41,273 nt of DNA from positions 1 to 41,273 of the forward strand of contig JAJKJM010000022.1 of assembly GCA_021153985.1 (NCBI GenBank), in the 5' to 3' direction. The position numbers were made by a program, and so were the translations under genes. The stretch comes from Polaromonas sp. GTDB lineage: Bacteria > Pseudomonadota > Gammaproteobacteria > Burkholderiales > Burkholderiaceae_C. This document shows, in pieces, positions 1 through 7,367 of the stretch (position 1 is its first letter; each line of letters starts with the position of its first letter). The notes under the pieces are model-generated. The model was given only the letters and a program-made list of their open reading frames with translations, searched no databases and was not told the origin of the DNA.

Positions 1-127
1 GGAAGTCGATGTTGGGAAACTGGTCGACCTGCATGCGCTGGTAAGAGAACAGGCCCAGCACCACGATGGCCAGCATGACCATGGTGGCGAACACGGGATT
101 CCTGAGGCTGACCTGCGTGAACCACAT
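1..127 (-). CDS. RND efflux transporter permease (HAE1/AcrB-like), N-terminal fragment
   Basis: The first 42 codons of an inner-membrane RND pump permease are present; the rest lies beyond the left edge. The peptide begins MWFTQVSLRNPVFATMVMLA, followed by a hydrophobic run and then a DQFPNIDF segment. This is the usual start of HAE1-type RND pumps: a short cytoplasmic helix, TM1, then entry into the porter domain. Its ATG lies 12 bp downstream of the stop of the membrane fusion protein gene, so the two are almost certainly co-transcribed. The family exports drugs, solvents or other hydrophobic compounds using proton motive force, with a periplasmic adaptor and an outer-membrane channel. The substrate cannot be told from this fragment. 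Confidence 0.85.
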   Translation of the reverse strand, partial: MWFTQVSLRNPVFATMVMLAIVVLGLFSYQRMQVDQFPNIDF

Positions 128-139
128 GCGCGTGCGGCC

Positions 140-1357
140 TCAGGGTGCGGGTTTGGCCGGCACGCTGGCCGCCTGGGCGGGCGCCGGCGAAGCCTGCTGC
201 GTGAAGCGCACTTTGGTGCCTTCGCGCAGTGCGCCGATTTCGCCGCGGACCACCACGGCGCCGTCGGCCAGGCCCTTGACCGCTACCACGGCATCGCTGC
301 CGGCCGTGCCGCGCTCGCCCAGCTCGACGCTCTTGTGCACCACCACGCCGTTTTCAACCGACTGCACATAGGGTGATGGCTTGTCGGTGCGCACAGCGCT
401 CACGGGCACTGCCAGCAGCGACGCGCGCGCCGTGCCCAAAGTACCCTGGGCAAAGAGGCCCTGGCGCAAAGGCGGAGCGCTGCTTTCGCCTTTTGCTTCA
501 CCGACCCCGGCAACCCCGGGGTTGTCGATGCTGAGATAAGCCAGCACGCTGCGGCTGCCGGCTTGCGCGCTGGGGTTGATGCGTGCCACCACGGCCGTCA
601 CGGGCTGGCGGCTGCCTTCAATCTGCAACTGCGCGCTCTGGCCGACGCGCACGTCCATGGAGTCGGTGGCGCTCAGCGTGGCTTCCAGTTCAAGGCGGCT
701 CAGGTCCACGATCTCGACGATTTTGGTGTCTATGCCCACGCGCTCGCCCGGCTGCGCCAGGCGCTGCGACACCTGGCCCGAAATCGGCGCCTTCAGCACG
801 GTGTCGTCGAGCGACTTGGCCGCCACTTCGGTGGCTGCCAGCGCCGCCTTGTAGGTGGACTGCGCGGCGTTGAGGTTGGCCAGCGAGGTGTCCAGCGCGG
901 TCTTTGAGATAAAGCCCTGGTCGACCAGCGCCTTGTTGTTGTCGTACTGGCGCTGCACCACGTCGACCTGCGCTTTGGCGGACTCGGCCTGCTCTTTGGC
1001 CTGGCGCACGCGCGACTGGTATTCGGTGGCGTCGATGCGCGCGATCACCTGGCCGGCTTTGACCACGTCGCCTTCGCGCACGGCCAGCCCCTGCAACTCA
1101 CCGGCCACGCGGGCCTTGATGACGGCGGAGTTGATGGCCTTGAGCGATCCCGAGACCGGCAGGCCCTGGACGACTTCACGCACTTCGGCCTTGACCACAT
1201 CGGTGGCCGCCAGCTCGACCTGGCCCATGTCGGGCGCGGCGCTGCTGGCCGCCAGCGCCTGCTGCTGGGCCTTGCGCGCGGACAACGCCCGCAGCACACC
1301 GCCTGCAATCAGCAGCACGACAACAAGAGCGACCGCCCACTTGATCCAGCGCTTCAT
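140..1357 (-). CDS. RND efflux periplasmic adaptor (membrane fusion protein)
   Basis: This 405-aa protein links an RND permease to an outer-membrane channel. It begins [20 protein letters not shown], an N-terminal anchor or uncleaved signal segment at about residues 5-25. A lipoyl/barrel-sandwich half follows ([18 protein letters not shown] at about 85-110), then a coiled-coil hairpin ([20 protein letters not shown] and on to about 180), the second lipoyl half ([20 protein letters not shown]) and the beta-barrel and membrane-proximal domains. The ATG at 1357 overlaps the stop of the tetR gene in an ATGA junction, which fixes this start against longer in-frame readings that run back through tetR. 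The C-terminal tail is Pro/Ala-rich. The gene is in an operon with the repressor before it and the permease after it. Confidence 0.92.
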   Translation of the reverse strand: MKRWIKWAVALVVVLLIAGGVLRALSARKAQQQALAASSAAPDMGQVELAATDVVKAEVREVVQGLPVSGSLKAINSAVIKARVAGELQGLAVREGDVVKAGQVIARIDATEYQSRVRQAKEQAESAKAQVDVVQRQYDNNKALVDQGFISKTALDTSLANLNAAQSTYKAALAATEVAAKSLDDTVLKAPISGQVSQRLAQPGERVGIDTKIVEIVDLSRLELEATLSATDSMDVRVGQSAQLQIEGSRQPVTAVVARINPSAQAGSRSVLAYLSIDNPGVAGVGEAKGESSAPPLRQGLFAQGTLGTARASLLAVPVSAVRTDKPSPYVQSVENGVVVHKSVELGERGTAGSDAVVAVKGLADGAVVVRGEIGALREGTKVRFTQQASPAPAQAASVPAKPAP

Positions 1358-2052
1358 GCGGTTTTCCGGGTTGGCTGCGCGGCGCTGGCTGCCGGCGCGC
1401 CTATGCCGTTCAGAATGGCGTCCACCTGGGTAGCGATGTATTGTTTCGGGTCCAGGTCGGCCTCCTTGCTCAGGCATATGCCGGCCGAGTGCCTGGAGAG
1501 GATCAGGAAGATCATGGGAGCGATCACCAGATAGACGGCGTAGTTCAGGTCCATGGGGCGGAACTCGCCGCGGTCTATGCCGCGCTGCAGGATGCAGCGG
1601 ATCAGCGCCTGGCCGGGCTGGATGACCTCCTGCTGGTAGAAGGCCGCGAGGTCGGGGAAGTTCTTGGCCTCGCTCATCATCAGCTTGGTGATGCCCGAAG
1701 CGCGCGTGGCGCCTACCCGTTCCCACCAGCTGTTCATGCAATAGGCCAGCAACTCGGGAGAGGTGCCTTCAAAGGCGTCCAGTTCGGCGCGCCATTCGGT
1801 GAAGCGGCCCGAGATGTTTTCACGCACCACGGCTTTGAACAACTCTTCCTTGCTCTGAAAGTAAAGAAAAAGGGTGCCCTTGGAGACGCCGGCGCGGGCG
1901 GCGACTTCTTCGGCGCGGGTAGCGGCAAAGCCCTTCTCAACGAACAGGTCGAGCGCGGCGTCCAGCAGTTCGCCGGGGCGTGCCTCTTTGCGGCGCTCGC
2001 GTTTGGCGGCGACGCCAGAGGTTTTGTCGCAAAAGAGTTTGGAAAGAGACAT
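1354..2052 (-). CDS. TetR/AcrR family transcriptional repressor of the efflux operon
   Basis: This 232-aa regulator has an N-terminal TetR DNA-binding domain: [20 protein letters not shown] (about residues 29-48), then [20 protein letters not shown], the recognition helix with the classic LYxxFxSKE signature. A helical ligand-binding and dimerisation domain follows. It is first in the operon, and its stop overlaps the adaptor start by 4 bp, so repressor and pump are translationally coupled. The start codon lies only 2 bp downstream of a palindromic operator and about 16 nt from the predicted transcription start. No Shine-Dalgarno sequence is visible, so translation may be inefficient or near-leaderless. 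Known role of the family: repression relieved by pump substrates. The specific inducer is unknown. Confidence 0.92.
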   Translation of the reverse strand: MSLSKLFCDKTSGVAAKRERRKEARPGELLDAALDLFVEKGFAATRAEEVAARAGVSKGTLFLYFQSKEELFKAVVRENISGRFTEWRAELDAFEGTSPELLAYCMNSWWERVGATRASGITKLMMSEAKNFPDLAAFYQQEVIQPGQALIRCILQRGIDRGEFRPMDLNYAVYLVIAPMIFLILSRHSAGICLSKEADLDPKQYIATQVDAILNGIGAPAASAAQPTRKTA

Positions 2053-2054
2053 AG

Positions 2055-2103
2055 TTACTGACTGACTGGTTAGTAATATATCTGCTTACTTTGCGACCGT
2101 CAA
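2055..2103 (-). promoter_or_regulatory. sigma70 promoter with overlapping TetR operator
   Basis: On the minus strand, TTGACG (2103-2098) is followed by a 17-bp spacer and TATATT (2080-2075), a near-consensus promoter for tetR. The inverted repeat TTACTnAC-N6-GTnAGTAA spans 2055-2076 and covers the -10 box and the predicted start of transcription. This is the expected geometry for autorepression by the adjacent TetR protein. Direct from sequence: the boxes, the spacing and the palindrome. Inference: that this TetR binds it. Confidence 0.75.
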
Positions 2104-2134
2104 CACAAAGCCCCGTAGGCTACACCGGGGGGCT
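2102..2134 (-). terminator. Possible Rho-independent terminator after the ydcF-like gene
   Basis: Read on the minus strand, AGCCCC (2134-2129) pairs with GGGGCT (2114-2109) across a 14-nt loop that could extend the stem. A T-rich TTTGTGTTG tract follows. It lies between the stop of the ydcF-like gene and the -35 box of the tetR promoter, so it would insulate the efflux operon. The T-run is interrupted, so confidence is moderate. Confidence 0.4.
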
Positions 2135-2221
2135 CTAAGAGGGCGCGCCTTATCGGGTAAACCGACGGTAAAGCCAGGCCAACGCGGCTTTGGCGCCACG
2201 GAGTACGTGATGTCGAGAGCT

Positions 2222-3001
2222 TTATGTCGACAGCCAACGCCTGACGGCCAGCGCCAGCCATTCCCGCAGCACCTGGCGAGAGGCCTGCAGGCCGTGCGGG
2301 GAGGGCAGCCACTCCAGCAGTTCCTGTTGCACCGGCAACACGTAGCCCATCGGAGCGGGCGTCACCACCAGGCCGGCTTCTTCAAACGCGGCAACGGCGC
2401 GCGGCATGTGCGATGCGTGGGTGACCAAGGCGATGCGCTGCACGCCGTCCCGCTTGAGCAGTGGCGCCAGCAGGTGCGCATTGCCGCGGGTGTCGCGCGA
2501 CGCGCCTTCGCTCCAGCGCAGCGCCATGCCGTAATCTTCACGCGCCACCCGCGACGCCACTTCGGCTTCCGAGGCTTTTTGCGTGTCAGCCGCAGACCAG
2601 CCCAAGCCTCCGGTGAAAGCCAGCGGCAGGCCGGACTGCCGGGCCAGCCAGACGCCGTAGCGCAGCCGCGCCGCAGTGGCCGCGCCAGGCTGGCTGTCGC
2701 CGTATTCAGGCGCTTGGGGCAGCACATCGCCGCCGAGAATCACGATGGCCTGTACCCGCTGGGCCTTGAGGCCGGCTGCATCTATCGGATTGAATTGCGG
2801 CAAGGCGTTGCGGGCCAGCCAGACCGCGCTGCCGTGGCAGCTGAGCAGGGCCAGCAGCAGCACCGACAGGCTGGCCAGCGCCAGCCCGCTTTTGGGGTAG
2901 TTGCCCCAAGCCAGCGCCAGGCCCAGCAAGGTCATCAGCAGCAGCGAAACCGGCGGCAGGGCCAGGCCGGCCAGGAAGGGTTTTATGGCGCCGAGTTCCA
3001 T
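2222..3001 (-). CDS. YdcF family (DUF218) membrane protein
   Basis: A 259-aa protein starting MELGAIKPFLAGLALPPVSL. It has two hydrophobic segments (about 8-30 and 40-58) followed by a DUF218 domain. Visible DUF218 features are QAIVILGGDVLPQAPEYG, a conserved GAATAARLRYGVWLARQSG helix, LAFTGGLGW, a glutamate-rich segment before SRDTRGNAHLLAPLL, and ALVTHASHMPRAVAAFEEAG. The family (SanA/YdcF/ElyC) is linked to envelope integrity and peptidoglycan or lipid-carrier metabolism, but the reaction is not settled. The ATG at 3001 is preferred over a TTG four codons upstream because residues from MELG onward fit the family. A dispersed repeat copy lies directly upstream. Confidence 0.85.
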   Translation of the reverse strand: MELGAIKPFLAGLALPPVSLLLMTLLGLALAWGNYPKSGLALASLSVLLLALLSCHGSAVWLARNALPQFNPIDAAGLKAQRVQAIVILGGDVLPQAPEYGDSQPGAATAARLRYGVWLARQSGLPLAFTGGLGWSAADTQKASEAEVASRVAREDYGMALRWSEGASRDTRGNAHLLAPLLKRDGVQRIALVTHASHMPRAVAAFEEAGLVVTPAPMGYVLPVQQELLEWLPSPHGLQASRQVLREWLALAVRRWLST

Positions 3002-3005
3002 GGAT

Positions 3006-3072
3006 GCTATCAAAAGTGGAGCATTCTACCCACGTCCTTCCTGGGCTGGAGGCATAAAAGGCTTATAAAACC
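3006..3072 (+). repeat. Dispersed palindromic element, copy 1 (intergenic, at the ydcF-like gene start)
   Basis: The 17-nt core GCTATCAAAAGTGGAGC (3006-3022) is followed by exactly 20 nt and then GGGCTGGAGGCATAAAAGG from 3043. The same geometry recurs at 15626, 17690, 35843 and 39267. On the complementary strand the core reads GCTCCACTTTTGATAGC, very close to the core at 39267. Its edge abuts the start codon of the minus-strand ydcF-like gene, so it may carry that gene's translation signals. Confidence 0.7.
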
Positions 3073-3082
3073 GGAGACGGCC

Positions 3083-4279
3083 TCAATAAAACGCCTGCAG
3101 CCCGGTTTGCGCACGGCCCAGGATGAGCGCGTGCACATCGTGCGTGCCTTCGTAGGTGTTGACGGTTTCCAGGTTGATCATGTGGCGGATGACGTGGTAT
3201 TCGTCATGGATACCGTTGCCGCCGTGCATGTCGCGCGCCAGGCGGGCGATGTCCAGCGCCTTGCCGCAGCTGTTGCGCTTGATCAGCGAAATCATTTCGG
3301 GCACGGACTTGTCCTCGTCCATCAGCCGGCCCACCCGCAGGCAGCCTTGCAGGCCCAGCGTGATTTCGGTTTGCATGTCGGCCAGCTTCTTCTGGATCAA
3401 CTGGTTTTGCGCCAGAGGGCGGCCGAACTGCACGCGGTCCATGGTGTATTGGCGGGCGCGGAACCAGCAGTCTTCAGCCGCACCGAGTGCACCCCAGGCG
3501 ATGCCATAGCGTGCCTTGTTGAGGCAACCGAATGGGCCCTTGAGGCCGCTCACGTTGGGCAGCAGGTTGGCTTCAGGCACAAACACGTCGTCCATCACGA
3601 TCTCGCCGGTGATCGAGGCGCGCAAGCTCATCTTGCCTTCGATCTTGGGAGCGCTCAGGCCCTTCATGCCTTTCTCAAGCACAAAGCCGCGGATGCTTTC
3701 CTGGCCGCCGACCTTGCCGTCGGGGTCTTCCAGCTTGGCCCAGACGATGAACACGTCGGCGATCGGGCTGTTGGTGATCCACATCTTGGCGCCCTTGACG
3801 ATAAAGCCGCCGTCTACCGGCTTGGCGCGCGTCAGCATACTGGCCGGGTCAGAGCCGTGGTTGGGTTCGGTCAGGCCAAAGCAGCCCACCCATTCGCCAG
3901 TAGCCAGCTTGGGCAGGTATTTTTGCTTTTGGGCTTCGCTGCCGTAAGCGTTGATGGGGTGCATGACGAGCGAGCTTTGCACGCTGATGGCGCTGCGGTA
4001 GCCGCTGTCGACGCGCTCGACTTCGCGGGCAACCAGGCCGTAGCTCACGTAATTGAGGCCGGCGCAGCCGTAGCCTTCAATCGTGGAGCCGAGGAAACCC
4101 ATGGCGCCCGCCTCATTCATGATTTCGCGGTCGAATTTCTCGTGGCGCGCGGCCATCAGCACGCGGGGCTGCAGCTTTTCCTGGCAGAAGGCGTGGGCCG
4201 CTTCGCTGATGGCGCGCTCGTCGTCGCTCAGCTGGTCCATGAAGAAAAACGGGTCTTGCCAGTTGAATTGGGTTTTCAT
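3083..4279 (-). CDS. gcdH: Glutaryl-CoA dehydrogenase
   Basis: A 398-aa acyl-CoA dehydrogenase of the glutaryl-CoA type. It oxidises and decarboxylates glutaryl-CoA to crotonyl-CoA in lysine, tryptophan and glutarate breakdown, using FAD and electron transfer flavoprotein. Visible features: [14 protein letters not shown] at the N-terminus, the FAD-binding [16 protein letters not shown] and [16 protein letters not shown] segments, [20 protein letters not shown], the [20 protein letters not shown] stretch, and the catalytic glutamate (about residue 377) in [17 protein letters not shown]. The length is normal. The ATG at 4279 is preceded by a GGAGA ribosome-binding site. The divergent LysR gene across a 159-bp gap is the common arrangement for gcdH and probably controls it. 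Confidence 0.95.
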   Translation of the reverse strand: MKTQFNWQDPFFFMDQLSDDERAISEAAHAFCQEKLQPRVLMAARHEKFDREIMNEAGAMGFLGSTIEGYGCAGLNYVSYGLVAREVERVDSGYRSAISVQSSLVMHPINAYGSEAQKQKYLPKLATGEWVGCFGLTEPNHGSDPASMLTRAKPVDGGFIVKGAKMWITNSPIADVFIVWAKLEDPDGKVGGQESIRGFVLEKGMKGLSAPKIEGKMSLRASITGEIVMDDVFVPEANLLPNVSGLKGPFGCLNKARYGIAWGALGAAEDCWFRARQYTMDRVQFGRPLAQNQLIQKKLADMQTEITLGLQGCLRVGRLMDEDKSVPEMISLIKRNSCGKALDIARLARDMHGGNGIHDEYHVIRHMINLETVNTYEGTHDVHALILGRAQTGLQAFY

Positions 4280-4364
4280 GGTGTTTGTCTCCGAAATAGA
4301 TTGGGCGGGGCTTGTTTGCAGTGTAGGGCGCAGCTTGAAGAGCCGGGCCCGCTAGCCATGATTG

Positions 4365-4393
4365 TTTGACAAGCATGAATAGTTGTCTAATAT
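4365..4393 (+). promoter_or_regulatory. Promoter of the LysR gene with overlapping 26-bp near-palindrome
   Basis: TTGACA (4366-4371), a 16-bp spacer and TAATAT (4388-4393) form a strong sigma70 promoter reading toward the LysR gene. The imperfect inverted repeat TTTGACAA-N10-TTGTCTAA (4365-4390) lies across it. A LysR protein binding here would repress its own gene and could activate gcdH on the other strand. The binding is an inference; boxes and symmetry are visible. Confidence 0.65.
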
Positions 4394-4438
4394 CAAATAA
4401 CGATTCAACGATATAAAAAACATATTGATGGGAAATCC

Positions 4439-5329
4439 ATGGAATTCCGCCACCTCCGCTATTTCCTGGTCCTGGCTGAAGAGCTGCACTTTGGCCGGGC
4501 CGCCCGGCGTCTGTCGATTTCGCAGCCGCCGCTGTCGCTGAACATCCAGCAGCTTGAAGCGTCCGTCGGCGCCAAATTGCTGACCCGCAACAGCAAGTCC
4601 GTGCAGCTCACGGCGGCGGGCCAGGCCTTTGTACCGGCAGCACGTGCCCTGCTGGAGCAAGCCGCCCAGGCGGCAGGCCATGCGCGCGACGTGGGGCAGG
4701 GCATGGCCGGCAGCCTGGCCATCGGCTTCTCAGGGACCATGCTGTACAGCGGCCTGCCGCACATCCTGGAGCGCTTTCAGGCCGAACACCCGCTGCTGCG
4801 CCTCACACTTAAAGAGCTCAGTTCCAGCGAGCAGCTGATTGAGCTGGCGCACGACCGGCTGGACCTCGGCTTTGTACACACCACGCGCGTGCCGCCCGAG
4901 CTGTCGCAGGTGCTGGTCTCCAGCCAGGCTTTTGTGGGCTGCCTGCCGGCGGGCCATGCGCTGGCGCGCAAGCGCTCGCTTTCGCTTTCGGCCTTGCAGG
5001 GCGAACCCTTTGCCGTGGTCTCGCGCGCTGTGTCGCCTGACTACCACGACCGCATCCTGGCAATCTGCACCGAAGCCGGCTTTTACCCGGAGATCCGTTA
5101 CGAACTGCGGCACTGGCTCAGCGTGGTGTCGCTGGTGTCACAAGGCATGGGCGTGGCGCTGGTGCCGGCGGCGCTCAGGCAGTCAGCCATGGCGGGCGTC
5201 GCCTTTGTGCCGCTGGACGTGAGCACCACGCCGTATGACACGCACTGCCTCTGGAAAACCGCGCGCGACCACCAAGCGCTGACGGCCTTTGTAGCGGCGG
5301 TACGGGCTGGGTCTCACGCCAATTCATGA
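4439..5329 (+). CDS. LysR family transcriptional regulator (divergent from gcdH)
   Basis: A 296-aa LysR-type regulator. The N-terminal winged helix-turn-helix is clear: MEFRHLRYFLVLAEELHFGR, then AARRLSISQPPLSLNIQQLE and LLTRNSKSVQLTAAGQAFVP. The C-terminal periplasmic-binding-like effector domain starts at about residue 90 (GSLAIGFSGTMLYSGLPHIL). The length is typical. Divergent placement from gcdH with a palindrome over its promoter suggests control of glutarate/lysine catabolism, like GcdR-type LysR regulators. The effector could be glutarate or glutaryl-CoA, but this is inferred from position only. Confidence 0.9.
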   Translation: MEFRHLRYFLVLAEELHFGRAARRLSISQPPLSLNIQQLEASVGAKLLTRNSKSVQLTAAGQAFVPAARALLEQAAQAAGHARDVGQGMAGSLAIGFSGTMLYSGLPHILERFQAEHPLLRLTLKELSSSEQLIELAHDRLDLGFVHTTRVPPELSQVLVSSQAFVGCLPAGHALARKRSLSLSALQGEPFAVVSRAVSPDYHDRILAICTEAGFYPEIRYELRHWLSVVSLVSQGMGVALVPAALRQSAMAGVAFVPLDVSTTPYDTHCLWKTARDHQALTAFVAAVRAGSHANS

Positions 5330-5451
5330 AAAAAGCATGAAAGATTGCCGCACGCCGCGCGACTGAAGAACAGGCTACATTGAATTGAAATACACGCTGG
5401 CCGGCCCCATGTCATGGAGTCAACCCGCATCACCTTAAAGGAAACCAGGCT

Positions 5452-5991
5452 ATGAGCGAATCGCAAACCATCACCCTCGGCGGCGGCTGTTTCTGGTGCA
5501 CCGAGGCCGTGTACGTCAAGGTGCGCGGCGTCACCGACGTTGAGTCGGGCTACAGCAACGGCCAAGCCGCGCGGCCCAGCTATGAAGAAGTTTGCAGCGG
5601 CCGCACCGGCAGCAACGAAGTCGTCAAGCTCACCTACGACCCGGCCGAGATCACGCTCAGGGAAATCCTGGAGATATTTTTCGTCATCCACGACCCGACC
5701 AGCCTGAACCGCCAGGGCAACGACGCCGGCACGCAATACCGCAGCGGCATTTATTACTCAACGCCCGAGCAAAAGGCGGAGATCGACGATTTCATCCGCC
5801 AGGTCAGCCAGGACAAAACTTTTGGCAAGCCCATCGTGACCGAAGTGCTGCCGCTGCAGAACTACTGGCCCGCCGAAGACTACCACCAGGACTATTTCGA
5901 GAACAACCCCAACCAGGGTTACTGCGCGTTTGTGGTCGGTCCCAAGGTCGAGAAGTTCCGCAAGACGTTCGCGTCTCGGGTAAAGGACTGA
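5452..5991 (+). CDS. msrA: Peptide-methionine (S)-S-oxide reductase MsrA
   Basis: A 179-aa MsrA that repairs methionine S-sulfoxide in oxidised proteins using thioredoxin. The catalytic motif GCFWCTE is at residues 12-18, with Cys13 the expected nucleophile. It is followed by the family features GVTDVESGYSNG, YEEVCSGRTGSNEVVKLTYD, FFVIHDPTSLNRQGNDAGTQ, YRSGIYYSTPEQ and EDYHQDYFENNPNQGYC. There is no signal peptide, so it is cytoplasmic. A GGAAAC stretch precedes the ATG. It appears monocistronic. A perfect inverted repeat begins 12 bp after its stop and may act as its transcript end. Confidence 0.97.
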   Translation: MSESQTITLGGGCFWCTEAVYVKVRGVTDVESGYSNGQAARPSYEEVCSGRTGSNEVVKLTYDPAEITLREILEIFFVIHDPTSLNRQGNDAGTQYRSGIYYSTPEQKAEIDDFIRQVSQDKTFGKPIVTEVLPLQNYWPAEDYHQDYFENNPNQGYCAFVVGPKVEKFRKTFASRVKD

Positions 5992-6003
5992 GGGGTCGGG
6001 GGA

Positions 6004-6155
6004 TTTATCCGCAGATTACGCAGATTTCCGCAGATTGAAAACCTGGAAAGTGGTGGTCGGGTTGAAACTGATCTTCACCCCGCCCCCCGCGCGGCACAAG
6101 CGATTTAAATCATCATCTCTTTAATCTGCGGAAATCTGCGTAATCTGCGGATAAA
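6004..6155. repeat. Perfect 33-bp inverted repeat with internal GCAGATT repeats
   Basis: Arms at 6004-6036 and 6123-6155 are exact reverse complements over 33 nt and enclose an 86-bp spacer. Each arm contains three GCAGATT units (GCAGATTAC, GCAGATTTCC, GCAGATT). It fills most of the gap between two convergent genes, msrA and the zinc hydrolase. Similar CGCAGATTACGCAGATT strings recur, to my recollection, in many proteobacterial genomes. It could be a non-autonomous mobile element or a bidirectional transcript-end structure. No transposase or target duplication is evident. Confidence 0.85.
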
Positions 6156-6184
6156 AATTCTTCAGCATGTGAGCTGAACCGCCC

Positions 6185-7177
6185 TCAAGCCCGCCGCTGC
6201 GCAAAATAAAACCACTCCTGGCCCGCCTCGCTGCGCGGATTGGGAAACACCACAAAGCCGTCCACCGGCGCAGTGATGGGCTCGCCGCCCTGGCGTGTGC
6301 CAATGACTTCGCCACGTTTCACCGGGTCAAAACTGCGCCATTCACGGGCAAAGGTATCGCCCGCATGGTCGCGGTCCACCACCTCCACCAGCCGCAGGAT
6401 TTCGCGTTCTGCCGGCTCCGGCGCGGGCGGCTGCGCGATCAGGCCCAGCAATCCCAGTGTCTGCAAAATCGCATGCCGCGCCACGCCCACGGCTGCAGGG
6501 TCGTCGTGCTGGCCGCATTCCAGCGTCACGCCGTAGCCGCCGCGCGAACGCATGTATTCGGTCGTGCCCACGCCGTAGTTCGGATCGGTCACCAGGGATT
6601 GCGCTCGCTCGCTCCCGGCTGAAGTGCTTGCGGCCTGCGCACGCCGCTTCACGCCGCGCGAATAAGTGTCCAGCCAGCCTTCGACGATGCGGTGCGGCCC
6701 GGTGTGCAGCGCCAGCTGCATTTCCTCGGCCGCATGGGCAAAAGGCTCCAGCGGGCCGTGGTTGTTTTGCGGGCCGATCATCACAAACGGCGCACCGCCC
6801 GTGTGAAAGGAATGCAGGTCCAGCAGCACGTCATGCGCATCCAGCAGCGGGCACAACACATTGGCAATGCGGTCCTCAAAATCCTGCGGAATCGCGCTGG
6901 GCGCCATGTTGCGGTTGAGATTGCGCTCGCCCATGCGCTGCTTGAGGCGATAGGCCAGCGGGTTGGTGATGGGCACAAAAGTGACGGTGCCGCGTTCAAT
7001 GGAAAGCTCGCCTCTGTCGATCTCATCAAGCAACTGTGTGATGGCCCGCGTGCCGCAGGTTTCGTTGCCGTGCACGGCGCCGGTGACCAGCAGGCGCGGG
7101 CCGGGCGCCAGGCCGTGGAAGGTGTGGCTGCGCAGGTAGGTGGGGTGTTGGGAAGGGGGGTTGGAGTGGGCGCTCAT
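6185..7177 (-). CDS. Succinylglutamate desuccinylase/aspartoacylase family zinc hydrolase
   Basis: A 330-aa M14-type zinc amidohydrolase. The zinc ligands are visible in VHGNET (His36, Glu39) and DLHS (His122). The substrate-binding NLNRNM segment is at about 86-91, and the catalytic glutamate is in GVTLECG (about Glu220). A C-terminal beta domain with ITAPVDGFVVFPNP fits the family. The family removes acyl groups from N-acyl amino acids or deacylates related small molecules. The exact substrate is unknown, and there is no astABCD context. It is cytoplasmic with no signal peptide. It lies convergent to msrA and divergent from the large DUF2339 gene. Confidence 0.85.
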   Translation of the reverse strand: MSAHSNPPSQHPTYLRSHTFHGLAPGPRLLVTGAVHGNETCGTRAITQLLDEIDRGELSIERGTVTFVPITNPLAYRLKQRMGERNLNRNMAPSAIPQDFEDRIANVLCPLLDAHDVLLDLHSFHTGGAPFVMIGPQNNHGPLEPFAHAAEEMQLALHTGPHRIVEGWLDTYSRGVKRRAQAASTSAGSERAQSLVTDPNYGVGTTEYMRSRGGYGVTLECGQHDDPAAVGVARHAILQTLGLLGLIAQPPAPEPAEREILRLVEVVDRDHAGDTFAREWRSFDPVKRGEVIGTRQGGEPITAPVDGFVVFPNPRSEAGQEWFYFAQRRA

Positions 7178-7195
7178 GGGATTGTTTATACCGCT

Positions 7196-7212
7196 AGCCG
7201 GCTGCGCCGGCT
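7196..7212. other. Short GC-rich hairpin in the divergent intergenic region
   Basis: AGCCGGC (7196-7202), loop TGC and GCCGGCT (7206-7212) form a perfect 7-bp stem. It lies in the 190-bp gap between the zinc hydrolase and the DUF2339 gene. No T-run follows, so it is not a clear terminator. The rest of the gap holds a possible -10 (TATGAT, 7264-7269) without a recognisable -35. Confidence 0.4.
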
Positions 7213-7367
7213 TGGCCGCGGCTGTCCTTTAATCAGAGGATACGTCCTGATACGTTTTCCCCCTATGATGAATCGCCTCTCAGCCATGGCCTCGTCACAG
7301 GCTTTGCCAAACCGCCTCAGCAACAGCGCAACGACAAGCGCGTTCCAATTTTCCAGTCTGTTTGCCC

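Noticed and set aside
140-1741. Longer version of the adaptor protein starting at 1741
   Set aside because: The extra 128 residues are tetR read in the wrong frame; the ATGA overlap and the hydrophobic N-terminus favour 1357.
2207-4369. Very long open frame on the plus strand across the ydcF-like and gcdH genes
   Set aside because: It is opposite to two well-recognised genes, with a His/Gln-rich translation typical of the reverse strand of high-GC coding DNA.
5980-6038. Open-frame ends reading YPQITQISAD on both sides of the inverted repeat
   Set aside because: They are translations of the repeat arms, not protein ends.
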